From the NCBI GenBank assembly GCA_002855745.1, contig NDWX01000013.1, positions 1-48,694 of the forward strand: a stretch of 48,694 nucleotides of DNA, in the 5' to 3' direction. The notes under the pieces were generated by a model. The model was not told where the DNA came from, made no database searches, and worked only from the letters and a program-made list of their open reading frames with translations. Numbering within the stretch: the stretch's first letter is position 1; the number at the start of each line of letters is the position of its first letter. This DNA is from Thermofilum sp. NZ13 (lineage in GTDB: Archaea; Thermoproteota; Thermoprotei; Thermofilales; Thermofilaceae). Below, piece after piece: positions 16,364 to 23,342 of this stretch. The position numbers were made by a program, and so were the translations under genes.

Positions 16364-17767
16364 CTACCTCGCTATGCTTCGAGGGGCTCCGTGGACCAGC
16401 GCCCTGGAGGTGCGCAGCCAGCTTCTCAGCGCCTCCAGCTGCTTCTCCGCATCGCAGGCCTCTAGGAAGAGCTTGGCGGCGTTGGCGCAGGCTGCCCAGT
16501 CCCTGCCGTAGACTAGGCCGCACTTGGAGCATCGGTAGTAGCGCTTCCCCAGCTCTACGCCCCGAGCTCCGCAGACCGGGCACTGCCTCCCGCTGACGTT
16601 GTTGTCAGGCTCAAAGTACTTTGCTCCCTCGTAGAGCGCTAGGTTCTTCAGTCGTTCTGCAACTCTGAGGAGTGTTCGCTGTAGTTGTGAGCCTTTGAGG
16701 GACTCGGCACGGGGCACATCCGCAACGATGACGACGAGGTAGCCCCGGTCCCTCAGCCTCCTCACCAGGCTCCTCATTTCCCTGAGCACGCTCCTGATCC
16801 AGTCGTCGTTGACTTTCCTCACCTTCCTCGAAGCCTGCCTAGCTATGCGCTCAGCCTTCTCCGGAGTCAGGTTCATCTTCGCCCTCAGCCTCTCCGCCAG
16901 CCTCAGCGCCTCCTCCACCGCGTAGCCCCTCCCCATCCTCTGCAGCTTTTCGACGTCCCTCTGTTGCCTGAACCTCCTGACGGCGAGCTCCCAGCTACCC
17001 AGCTTGGAGTAGCTACGCATAATGGCCGCCAGCAGTCTCAACATTGTCATGTTGGGAGACCTGAGTACGCGTTGCGCCAACAACTTAGCGCCACCATCGA
17101 AGGCGAAGACCATCATGTATAGTCCGTGAGAGCTGTTCACATCTATAGCGATCACTGCGAGCTTGGAATTGCCGTCCCACCAGGCAGGCCTGACCGCGCG
17201 GTGAGCCACTAGCCTCAGCCTCCCTTTGCTCGTCAGCCATAGCGTCAGCTTCACGTCCTCGAAGCGCTGGGTGTCCTCCAGCACTGCCCTAATCAAGGAG
17301 GGTCTCAGCCTCACCGCGACGCCAACACTTGGAATGCGGAGCTCTCCCTTGGAGGCGTTGAGCGCCGCAGCGGCGTTATCGCCGCCGTGAAGCACTATGC
17401 CGCCACTGACTACCTTGACAAGTAACGGTATTGGCGGCGGGGTGAACCTGCTGCGCTTCTTGCTCTTCTCCCTAGCCTCCGCGAGCATCTTGCACCACTC
17501 CACAGCGTACCAGAGCAGCCCCTTCGGCAGCCCAGACGTCTTTGAGGCTTCCTCGATCAGCTCTCTGCCGAACCTCTCCGGCTCCCTCCTGAACGCGTCA
17601 CCATACTTCCTTTCGAGGTCCTCGCAGGCCCGCTCAACCGCAGAGGCAACGCTGAAGTAGAGGCTCCGAAGCCGAAGCCTCACTGCTCTGTTCGCCTTGA
17701 CCTCCCAGACCCTGAACGCCTCGACGCGCTTCTCGCCGTTTCTACTCCCCTTACCCTCCCCGCTCAT
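16364..17767 (-). CDS. tnpB: TnpB-like RNA-guided nuclease (IS200/IS605-IS1341 family OrfB)
   Basis: A 467-aa TnpB-type protein. RuvC motif I is VIAIDVNSSHG (D209). The C-terminal zinc finger and RuvC III read CPVCGARGVELG, CSKCGLVYGRDWAACANAAK, with the catalytic Asp in GRD followed by the conserved NAA. The RuvC II site, usually Glu after a beta strand, reads VVIVADVPRAES: Asp350 is in the normal place, with a Glu four residues later. No tnpA transposase is adjacent, so this is a TnpB-only element. A strong Shine-Dalgarno (GGAGGTGA) 5 bp before ATG 17767 fixes the start, unlike the leaderless neighbours. Very high GC and a flanking GC-rich block suggest foreign origin. It lies between the divergent pilus ATPase and TadC-like genes. 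Whether it still cuts DNA is uncertain because of the RuvC II change. Confidence 0.88.
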   Translation of the reverse strand: MSGEGKGSRNGEKRVEAFRVWEVKANRAVRLRLRSLYFSVASAVERACEDLERKYGDAFRREPERFGRELIEEASKTSGLPKGLLWYAVEWCKMLAEAREKSKKRSRFTPPPIPLLVKVVSGGIVLHGGDNAAAALNASKGELRIPSVGVAVRLRPSLIRAVLEDTQRFEDVKLTLWLTSKGRLRLVAHRAVRPAWWDGNSKLAVIAIDVNSSHGLYMMVFAFDGGAKLLAQRVLRSPNMTMLRLLAAIMRSYSKLGSWELAVRRFRQQRDVEKLQRMGRGYAVEEALRLAERLRAKMNLTPEKAERIARQASRKVRKVNDDWIRSVLREMRSLVRRLRDRGYLVVIVADVPRAESLKGSQLQRTLLRVAERLKNLALYEGAKYFEPDNNVSGRQCPVCGARGVELGKRYYRCSKCGLVYGRDWAACANAAKLFLEACDAEKQLEALRSWLRTSRALVHGAPRSIAR

Positions 17768-17909
17768 AGTCTCACCTCCTTTCACCTGGGAGGCCGGGCC
17801 TCTCGCCGCGGCCCCCATCCGCCCCCACGCCCAGAGGCGTGAGGTGCGGGGGAGCCGCAGCACAGCCCAGCCCCCAGAGGTGTGCGCTGCTGCGTGGTTG
17901 CCGTAGCGT

Positions 17910-18032
17910 CTCACACCCTGTGAGCTAGCGGTGGCTGAGCCTAGTGTGAAGTAGTAGCGAGCCTCGAGGCAGCCTGTAGAGCTCCGGCATTGCTGTTAAC
18001 ACTACACGCAACGGCATCTCACAGCCTGTGAG
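17910..18032. repeat. Pair of direct-repeat palindromes upstream of tnpB
   Basis: CTCACACCCTGTGAG (17910-17924) and CTCACAGCCTGTGAG (18018-18032) differ at one central base, and each can fold into a small hairpin. They lie 143 and 251 bp upstream of the tnpB start codon. IS200/IS605 elements carry subterminal hairpins that the TnpA transposase recognises, so these may mark an element end; a repressor operator is another possibility. Confidence 0.45.
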
Positions 18033-18426
18033 CCCGGCCCCAGCCTGCCGCGCGCGGCCCCAGGCGCGGGGCTTCGATGCGGCCCTCCCGCCGAGCCCGC
18101 CCAAGCCCAGCGGCGCCAAAGCTGCAGTAGCGGCCCGTCCACCCCCGAGGGCAGGGGGCCGGCTGCCAGGGGGCGGGGAGCAGCCGAGGGCCGCCGAAGC
18201 AACCCCTCCCCGGGGAGCCTTATCCCCGGTCACGCGATCCGGGGCCTCGGCCCCCGGGCCAGCCGGCTTGCGGGCGGGCACTACCGGCCCAGAGCCGGGC
18301 CACGTGGGCGCGGCCCCGCATGCCGGCACCTTCACGCCTCCGCGCTGCGGCCGGTGGCTCGCGCGAGCCCCAAAAGCCGCGGCGCCTCACCGGCGTAGCC
18401 CGCCGCCCCCTTGCGGGGGTCCGGCC

Positions 18427-18487
18427 ACCCACGCAACCCCGCTCCCACCACGTCCCGGAGGAGCGTGAATGGTGGGGTTGCGTGGGT
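18427..18487 (+). repeat. Long hairpin with inner stem, followed by poly-A on the plus strand
   Basis: ACCCACGCAACCCC (18427-18440) is perfectly complementary to GGGGTTGCGTGGGT (18474-18487). Within the loop, GCTCC and GGAGC can form a second stem. AAAAAA follows at 18487-18493. It could end an RNA on the minus strand (where it would read as a T-run before the stem) or be a structural core of a non-coding RNA. Confidence 0.5.
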
Positions 18488-18650
18488 AAAAAAGGGGTTG
18501 TTTTCGGCGGCCCCGGCCCAATGGCTCCGCCGCCTATCCCCCCTCAACGCTAGCGCGCTGGAGGCGGTGCAGCCTAGGTGCCCGGGGCCCGCTGGCCTGA
18601 TTCGAGATGCTTTGCCCCCTCCCGCCCACTTTCTTTTCCCCGAGAGTGCA

Positions 18651-18739
18651 GGCGCCCCCTCTTCCCCCGCTACGGGCGCCAGTTTTCTCGGGGAAGCACC
18701 CTGGCCCGCCTCCTTGGCCGGCTCACCCCTTCACCGGCC
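18651..18739 (+). repeat. Dispersed GC-rich repeat, copy A
   Basis: Closely matches the minus strand of 48399-48492, sharing the run from GGCGCC through CGCTACGGGCGCCAG, TTTTCTCGGGGAAGCAC and TCACCCCTTCACCGGCC, with variation between. In this copy the left side is a decayed inverted repeat (CCCCGAGA 18638-18645 with TCTCGGGG 18686-18693; GGCGCC 18651-18656 with GGCGCC 18675-18680). In both places a SWIM zinc-finger gene or fragment lies just downstream in the same orientation. Confidence 0.7.
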
Positions 18740-18847
18740 GTTGCCTGCGGCAGCGGGCCTCCATACCCTCCTTGGACAAGGGGGGTAATATTTGCTACGA
18801 TGATTACCCTGAAAGTATAACATCGTTGCGCTTTGCCGAAGGCTGGC

Positions 18848-18949
18848 TGCTTCTCCAGGGCCTACGGCTACGTGCGCAGGGCGAGGATATGCAGTCACAT
18901 CGCCACCGTCATGCTCCTCAGGAGGCAGCTCCGGCTCCGCGCCGGATGA
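18848..18949 (+). pseudogene. C-terminal fragment of a SWIM zinc-finger protein
   Basis: This plus-strand stretch encodes CFSRAYGYVRRARICSH followed by IATVMLLRRQLRL, nearly the same as the C-terminal 34 residues of the intact protein at 48066-48344. The first cysteine of the C-x-C pair and everything before it are gone, and no start codon is available. It overlaps, on the opposite strand, the decayed end of the winged-helix-like pseudogene. It is evidence that an element carrying the SWIM gene once sat here. Confidence 0.75.
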
Positions 18950-19250
18950 GCCACAAAGCGGCATCGCCGCAAACCAGCTCCTCGATGCTGTAGCCGAGCA
19001 GTCCGTAGGCCCTCTACGCCAGGTAGACGCAACGGGTGTCGCCGATCACCGCCTCCCTGACGAGGCCTGCTGAGCGGAGCCTCTCCTGCGCCGAGGCGAT
19101 GTACCTTGTCTTCCTCGTGGCGAAGGCCCTGCTGAGCGGCTTCGGCTCGCGTAGGCGCCACAGGGTTTTTGCGAGGCCTGTCAGCTCCAACCACATGGCG
19201 ACGCTCTCCCAGACCTCCCTTTCTACCTCGACCATCAAGGTTAAACGCAA
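18941..19250 (-). pseudogene. Broken copy of the winged-helix-like gene found intact at 31243
   Basis: An open frame of 78 codons from ATG 19250 (MRLTLMVEVEREVWESVAMW) is about 75-80% identical by eye to the gene at 31243-31596. Where the intact copy reads YLTERACGLL, this one reads YLA-stop-RAYGLL: a TAG replaces the Glu codon. The frame continues after the stop with GYSIEELVCGDAALW, matching the paralogue, after loss of about three codons. So it is a recent pseudogene, or a protein truncated to 78 residues. The alpha-helical region followed by AQERLRSAGLVREAVIGDTRCVYL resembles a winged-helix DNA-binding fold. Confidence 0.75.
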
Positions 19251-19263
19251 AAGAGGGGGCTAT

Positions 19264-19443
19264 ATGTGTTCACATAAGCTGTGCTTACCTAGGCTATGTC
19301 AATGCGCCGTGCTCAAGCAGACGGAGCGAGCGCAGATAATCCGCGTCCGCGCCACGCTGGCCAAGAGGAAGAAGTTGAGCCGAGAGACCTCGGAGAGGGG
19401 CCTGAGCCTCCCGGAGTACCTCTGCCTCAAGCTCCTCGGCTGA
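19264..19443 (+). CDS. Small hypothetical protein, possibly antitoxin-like
   Basis: A 59-codon frame from ATG 19264, or 44 codons from GTG 19309. The C-terminal part, RATLAKRKKLSRETSERG followed by LSLPEYLCLKLLG, has the basic-then-amphipathic look of small antitoxins or DNA-binding fragments. No toxin gene is adjacent. It is divergent from the pseudogene at 18941-19250, with 13 bp between starts. It could be a gene fragment or chance. Confidence 0.3.
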   Translation: MCSHKLCLPRLCQCAVLKQTERAQIIRVRATLAKRKKLSRETSERGLSLPEYLCLKLLG

Positions 19444-19529
19444 AGACAGTAAAGCCTTTTTCCTCTATCCCCCACCTTACCTGACTACCACGCATGCTGT
19501 GATATTAGTAGCCCGGGCCGCGGAGATGC

Positions 19530-19554
19530 TGCTCGAACACCCTCCCGCAACCCC
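19530..19554 (-). repeat. 25-bp dispersed repeat, copy 1
   Basis: Exactly the reverse complement of 31157-31181. In both places the repeat lies upstream of a copy of the winged-helix-like gene in the same relative orientation (280 bp here, about 60 bp there). The core on the gene's strand is TTGCGGGAGGGTGTTCGAGC. This marks the two loci as copies of one mobile or duplicated unit. Confidence 0.75.
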
Positions 19555-19657
19555 CCTCCAGCCCGATGGAAGCTGGGAAGACGCAGTTCGAATACGAGAA
19601 GAATCTAGGGAAAATCTAAAAATAGCATTGCTTAGGTATTAGATAACGGATGAACGC

Positions 19658-21457
19658 ATGCTAGAGAGCTTGGCGTATGGTGTTTTCGGCTGGGCCGGAG
19701 AGGCGCTCCTTAAGATGATGCCGAGCTTGAAGAACGACATCGCATCAGCGGACATGAAAGTCTACCCTCCAGCCTATGCCGCTAGGTGTATCCTGATCTC
19801 GCTTATAGCTCTAGTATTAGGCTTCGCGTTTGATGCGCCGCTTGTCGTGATGATGAGCAGGTTAGGGGCGGGTGTGTTTCAGGTCGTCTCCCTCTCGATC
19901 ATGGTCCCTCTACTCATCGCGTCCTTGACCTTCATTTTTCTCCTGTTCTATCCGAGGATTAAGGTCTCCTCCCGTCAGTCCAGGTTTGACCTTGAGATAC
20001 CTTACCTCTCCGTGTACATCACGGTGATGGCTACTGGTGGGATCTCCCCGTACACTAGCTTCGAGAGGCTCGCGAAAGCGCCTAAGGTGCTTTTCCAGGA
20101 GATAAAAAAGGAGGCCACGCGCTTCTTCATAAGCGTGAAGGCGATGGGTATCGACCCTCTGACGGCTATAGAGGAGAGCGCTAAGAGGGTCCCCCACAAC
20201 GGCTACAAGCAGCTCATGCTCGGCTACGCCGCAACACTTAGGGCAGGTGGGGATGTGATACACTATCTTCAGAGGCAGACTGAGGTCATGCTTCGAGAAA
20301 GGGTCGCCCAGGTCAAGACCGTTGGGGAGAGGATCGGGGCCCTTATGGAGTCCTACATGGCTGTCGTTCTCCTGAGCTCAATGACCCTGTACGTGCTCTA
20401 TGTTGTGAACATGGCCCTGTCGCAGGCTGGGCTCGGGCTTCAGCAGGGAGCCTTCCAGTTCGTACTCGTCTCGTACATAGTGATGCCTATGCTCTCAGGG
20501 CTCTTCATCTACCTCGCTGACCTAATGCAACCTAAGTACCCTGTGTACGATAGCACCCCCTACTTGGTGTTCTTCGCAGCGGGTGTCCCGCTGACCACCT
20601 TCCTTTTTGTCGCCACGACACTCCCGTTCCTTGCTCCACCCCTGTCCACCGCCCTAAAAAGAGCCTTCGCGCCATTCACAGCGCTTGTGGAGGGGCTCAC
20701 GAGGGCTCTGGGCATGGAAAAAGGGTATGAGGCCGGCGTGGGGATGGTGATCTCCCTCGGGATAGGTCTCCTCCCAGGCATGGTCGCCGACAACCTGTCG
20801 ACGTTGAAGTTCGGTGGTATACAGTACGGCCTCACGAGATTCCTTCGGGACCTCGTGGAGGTGAGGAAGACCGGAATGGCCCCCGAGAGGTGCATCATAA
20901 ACCTGAAAGACCGCGATTACGGGAGGTTCAGCCCGTACCTCAAAGAGATGGCTACACAGGTTGGCTGGGGGGTTTCCCTGAGCAAGATATTTCAAAGGTT
21001 CTCACGGGGGATGAAGAATTGGTTTGCGCTGATCTCAATGTTCCTGCTTGTTGAAAGCATCGAGGTTGGTGGCGGTACCCCGCAGACGCTCGAAGCACTG
21101 GCGAGCTACGCTGAGACGCTAGAGCAAGTGGAGAAGGAGAAACGGGCAGCTCTGAGGCCACTTATGCTAATGCCTTACGTTGGTGCTTTGATAATCACGG
21201 TAGTCGTGCTCATACTCATAAGCTTCATGGGATCGATGCTTAAGTTCGCCGGTCAGAGCATATCTACCGAGCAACTTATATCCATGTTCCTCCCGCCCGT
21301 GATCATCAACAGCTACATGATGGGCCTGGCAGCCGGCAAAATAGGCTCCGAGAGGGTCTCGGCAGGCTTCCTTCACGCGTTCCTGCTCCTCTTGGCGAAC
21401 CTGGTGGCCATGATCATAGCACCGCAGATCACTGTGGGGTTGATGCCAAAAATTTAG
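19658..21457 (+). CDS. Type II secretion F-domain membrane protein (TadC/GspF/ArlJ-like)
   Basis: The 599-aa inner-membrane platform protein of an archaeal pilus or secretion system. Two repeated F-domain units are visible: IPYLSVYITVMATGGISPYTSFERLA and later a matching segment before AISMFLLVESIEVGGGTPQ, each followed by groups of hydrophobic helices (about nine in total). The pattern VGGGTPQTLEALASYAE is characteristic of the family. It partners the hexameric ATPase at 14046-16016, which is divergent. A TATA-like run (ATCTAAAAATAG, about 19615) precedes ATG 19658. In related genomes such genes are often adjacent; here 3.6 kb of foreign DNA lies between. Confidence 0.9.
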   Translation: MLESLAYGVFGWAGEALLKMMPSLKNDIASADMKVYPPAYAARCILISLIALVLGFAFDAPLVVMMSRLGAGVFQVVSLSIMVPLLIASLTFIFLLFYPRIKVSSRQSRFDLEIPYLSVYITVMATGGISPYTSFERLAKAPKVLFQEIKKEATRFFISVKAMGIDPLTAIEESAKRVPHNGYKQLMLGYAATLRAGGDVIHYLQRQTEVMLRERVAQVKTVGERIGALMESYMAVVLLSSMTLYVLYVVNMALSQAGLGLQQGAFQFVLVSYIVMPMLSGLFIYLADLMQPKYPVYDSTPYLVFFAAGVPLTTFLFVATTLPFLAPPLSTALKRAFAPFTALVEGLTRALGMEKGYEAGVGMVISLGIGLLPGMVADNLSTLKFGGIQYGLTRFLRDLVEVRKTGMAPERCIINLKDRDYGRFSPYLKEMATQVGWGVSLSKIFQRFSRGMKNWFALISMFLLVESIEVGGGTPQTLEALASYAETLEQVEKEKRAALRPLMLMPYVGALIITVVVLILISFMGSMLKFAGQSISTEQLISMFLPPVIINSYMMGLAAGKIGSERVSAGFLHAFLLLLANLVAMIIAPQITVGLMPKI

Positions 21458-21474
21458 CTGAGGGTTGTTGGGCC

Positions 21475-22038
21475 TTGGCAATAGTTATCGCGGGCACTCC
21501 CGGTGTTGGAAAGACTACCGTGGCTCGTCTCCTTGCCGAGCGCACCGGGAAGCCCTACGTTGATCTTGCAGAAGTTGTCAAGCGCGAGAAGTTCTACACC
21601 GCGTACGATGCCGTGCGGGAATCGTACATCGTGGATGTCGAAAGACTAAGAGGATACTTAGAGAAGACGCTAACTTGCAACGAGATCATCGACACGCATG
21701 TGGTCGAGGCGCTCCCACCGAGCAAGGTGTCGGTAGCCATAGTCCTTAGATTGGATCCCCTAGTTCTTCGCGGGCGCTTGATTAAAAGGGGGTATCCTGA
21801 CCTGAAGGTCCGCGAGAATGTTGAAGCCGAAATCCTTGACGCCGTGTTGATCTCCGCGGTGCAGAGCATAGGTGAGGAGAGAGTCTACGAGGTGGATACT
21901 ACGGGGAAGTCCATTGCAGAAGTTACTGAAATAATTACACAAATTTTAACTAAAAATGGTAATTTATACAGACCTGGAGGCGTTAATTGGCTAGAAAAGT
22001 ACTATTTTCTCATCGGGAAAGAGGGGGGAATTATTTAA
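21475..22038 (+). CDS. Adenylate kinase 6 / Fap7-like nucleotidase
   Basis: A 187-aa P-loop protein: AIVIAGTPGVGKTTVARLLAE is the Walker A, and VVEALPPSKVSVAIVLRLDP followed by LRGRLIKRGYP is the AK6/Fap7 signature with the short lid. In archaea and eukaryotes this enzyme acts as adenylate kinase/ATPase and helps the last steps of small ribosomal subunit maturation (interacting with uS11). It starts at TTG 21475, 17 bp after the TadC-like stop, so it may be co-transcribed by read-through. The C-terminal 25 residues (LYRPGGVNWLEKYYFLIGKE) extend past the kinase fold. Confidence 0.82.
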   Translation: MAIVIAGTPGVGKTTVARLLAERTGKPYVDLAEVVKREKFYTAYDAVRESYIVDVERLRGYLEKTLTCNEIIDTHVVEALPPSKVSVAIVLRLDPLVLRGRLIKRGYPDLKVRENVEAEILDAVLISAVQSIGEERVYEVDTTGKSIAEVTEIITQILTKNGNLYRPGGVNWLEKYYFLIGKEGGII

Positions 22039-22070
22039 ATTTTGAGAGTTGATGTGGATTTCGTAGGGAG

Positions 22071-22517
22071 ATGACGGGGAGAAATCGCGGGGTGAGAGGA
22101 GGAGGCGTCGGCCGCCACCTGATAGTGGAGATGTTTGAATGCGACCCTGTGGCACTGGACAGTATCGATGTAATAAAGACGGCGCTACTCGACTCAGCAG
22201 TGGCTTCAAATAGTACAGTTGTGAGCTTTGACTTCTACAGGTTCAAGCCTCACGGTGTCAGCGGGTACGTTCTCATAGCCGAGTCGCACATCTCCATACA
22301 CACATGGCCTGAGTACGGTTATGCGGCCATCGACGTTTTCACATGCGGTGAGCACACAGACCCGTGGAAAGGTTTAGACATGCTGAGGGACCGACTCAAG
22401 GCTAAAAAAATGACTGTACTAGAAATAGTTCGGGGTGTAGGCATCGAGAGCTACGAGGGATACTGGATACCACCCGAGAAGCGGAAGGAAGAGAAAGTAG
22501 TTGCCACAGCCCCTTAA
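22071..22517 (+). CDS. speH: S-adenosylmethionine decarboxylase proenzyme (SpeH-type), or the related archaeal arginine decarboxylase
   Basis: A pyruvoyl-dependent enzyme of polyamine synthesis, 148 aa. The self-cleavage site is in VLIAESHISIHTWPEYGYAA; the chain would be cut between E71 and S72 and the serine becomes the pyruvoyl group. Other signatures are YAAIDVFTCGEHTDPWKG and the final helix-strand unit. In crenarchaea an arginine decarboxylase evolved from this same family, so the substrate (AdoMet or arginine) cannot be fixed by eye. ATG 22071 is used; the first ten residues (Gly/Arg-rich) are not conserved and a later start is possible. Confidence 0.88.
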   Translation: MTGRNRGVRGGGVGRHLIVEMFECDPVALDSIDVIKTALLDSAVASNSTVVSFDFYRFKPHGVSGYVLIAESHISIHTWPEYGYAAIDVFTCGEHTDPWKGLDMLRDRLKAKKMTVLEIVRGVGIESYEGYWIPPEKRKEEKVVATAP

Positions 22518-22521
22518 AACG

Positions 22522-22710
22522 TCAAACACCATGTTTTCTTTCCCATATCTCCACGGTCCCTAGCCACTCCAGCACAGCAGGTTTCTTCACTTTCCGGTCC
22601 ACGGCGAGGAGGAGATAACCCCCAGCGGGCAAAGCGTAGCAGGAACCCCCGTTTTTACCCTGCAATAGCAGATCGGCGAGTGACCTGTGCGGAGCAAGAA
22701 GAGAGTGCAT
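22522..22710 (-). CDS. Small hypothetical protein
   Basis: A 62-codon frame on the minus strand beginning at ATG 22710. A TATA-like CTTTAGT lies about 25 bp upstream, as in leaderless transcripts. The middle has plausible beta-strand residues (GSCYALPAGGYLLLAVDR, then LEWLGTVEIWERK). I do not recognise a family, and it is only weakly distinguishable from a chance frame. Confidence 0.3.
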   Translation of the reverse strand: MHSLLAPHRSLADLLLQGKNGGSCYALPAGGYLLLAVDRKVKKPAVLEWLGTVEIWERKHGV

Positions 22711-22867
22711 TCGTGTCGCCGCTGACTAAAGACTCCTGAGGGAGGACTATGTTTATTCTGCAAGGAAACTCCGAACAGTGAAGGGAGCAGATGAACTGGG
22801 CACCACGTGGAGATAGCGAACGCATAACATTTTTATTGACCGTGAATTTTTCTTCAAGGAGAGAGTT

Positions 22868-23314
22868 ATGAGAAAGTCTAAGGAGAAAGGCCGCTCAGGT
22901 TCGAAGAGGCCTCCAGAGTTGAAGAAGCCCGATTGGGTTGACGCAAGCCCGGAGCAGGTTGAGAACCTTGTCGTCTCGCTTTACAGGAAAGGTTATCCCC
23001 CATCGATGATCGGCCTGATTTTGCGCGATCAATATGATATCCCTCTCGTTAAAGCCGTGACGGGTAAGAGCATTCTTCAGATCCTGCGCGAGCGTGGACT
23101 TGCTCCGGAGGTGCCGGAGGATTTAATGAACCTTATTAGGAGGGCTATCAGGATCAGGAAGCACCTAGAGGAGCACCCGAAGGATTACCACTCGAAAAGA
23201 GGTCTACAGCTGGTAGAGAGTAAAATCCACAGGCTCGCTAAGTACTACAAGAGGGAGGGGGTACTCCCACCTGACTGGAAATACGAGCCAGAAAAGATCG
23301 CTCTCTACACCTAG
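22868..23314 (+). CDS. rps15: 30S ribosomal protein S15 (uS15)
   Basis: 148 aa, the archaeal/eukaryotic S15/S13e type with an N-terminal extension. It has [38 protein letters not shown], and the RNA-binding end [20 protein letters not shown]. It binds the central domain of 16S rRNA in small-subunit assembly. AAGGAGAG lies a few bases before ATG 22868, and a TATA-like TTTTTATTG lies about 35 bp upstream. It heads a run with GAN nuclease and Pcc1, an order also familiar from other Thermoproteota. Confidence 0.96.
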   Translation: MRKSKEKGRSGSKRPPELKKPDWVDASPEQVENLVVSLYRKGYPPSMIGLILRDQYDIPLVKAVTGKSILQILRERGLAPEVPEDLMNLIRRAIRIRKHLEEHPKDYHSKRGLQLVESKIHRLAKYYKREGVLPPDWKYEPEKIALYT

Positions 23315-23342
23315 GCGAGTGTAAAATCTCTGGTCATCCTTC

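Larger units (their letters stand above)
17768..18847. other. About 1 kb GC-rich, gene-free block with palindromes (left end of the TnpB element and beyond)
   Basis: No convincing protein is encoded: the frames that are open are open only because the sequence is so GC-rich, and they are dominated by Pro, Arg, Ala and Gly. What it holds are two copies of a short palindrome (17910-17924 and 18018-18032), a long perfect stem (18427-18440 with 18474-18487) followed by AAAAAA, and a repeat shared with the right end of the window (18651-18739). A GC content far above that of neighbouring genes and many self-complementary segments suggest a structured RNA or the ends of one or more mobile elements. 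Confidence 0.5.

Noticed and set aside
17768-17914. A longer TnpB start at 17914
   Set aside because: The extra 49 residues are unlike any TnpB and come from GC-rich DNA; a strong Shine-Dalgarno sits directly before ATG 17767.
18028-18788. Several long open frames in the GC-rich block
   Set aside because: They overlap in many frames on both strands and encode Pro/Arg/Ala/Gly-rich strings without motifs; openness is explained by the lack of AT-rich stop codons.
18950-19250. Read-through of the TAG as pyrrolysine
   Set aside because: No pyrrolysine machinery is seen, and the paralogue has Glu at this codon; a plain nonsense mutation is simpler.
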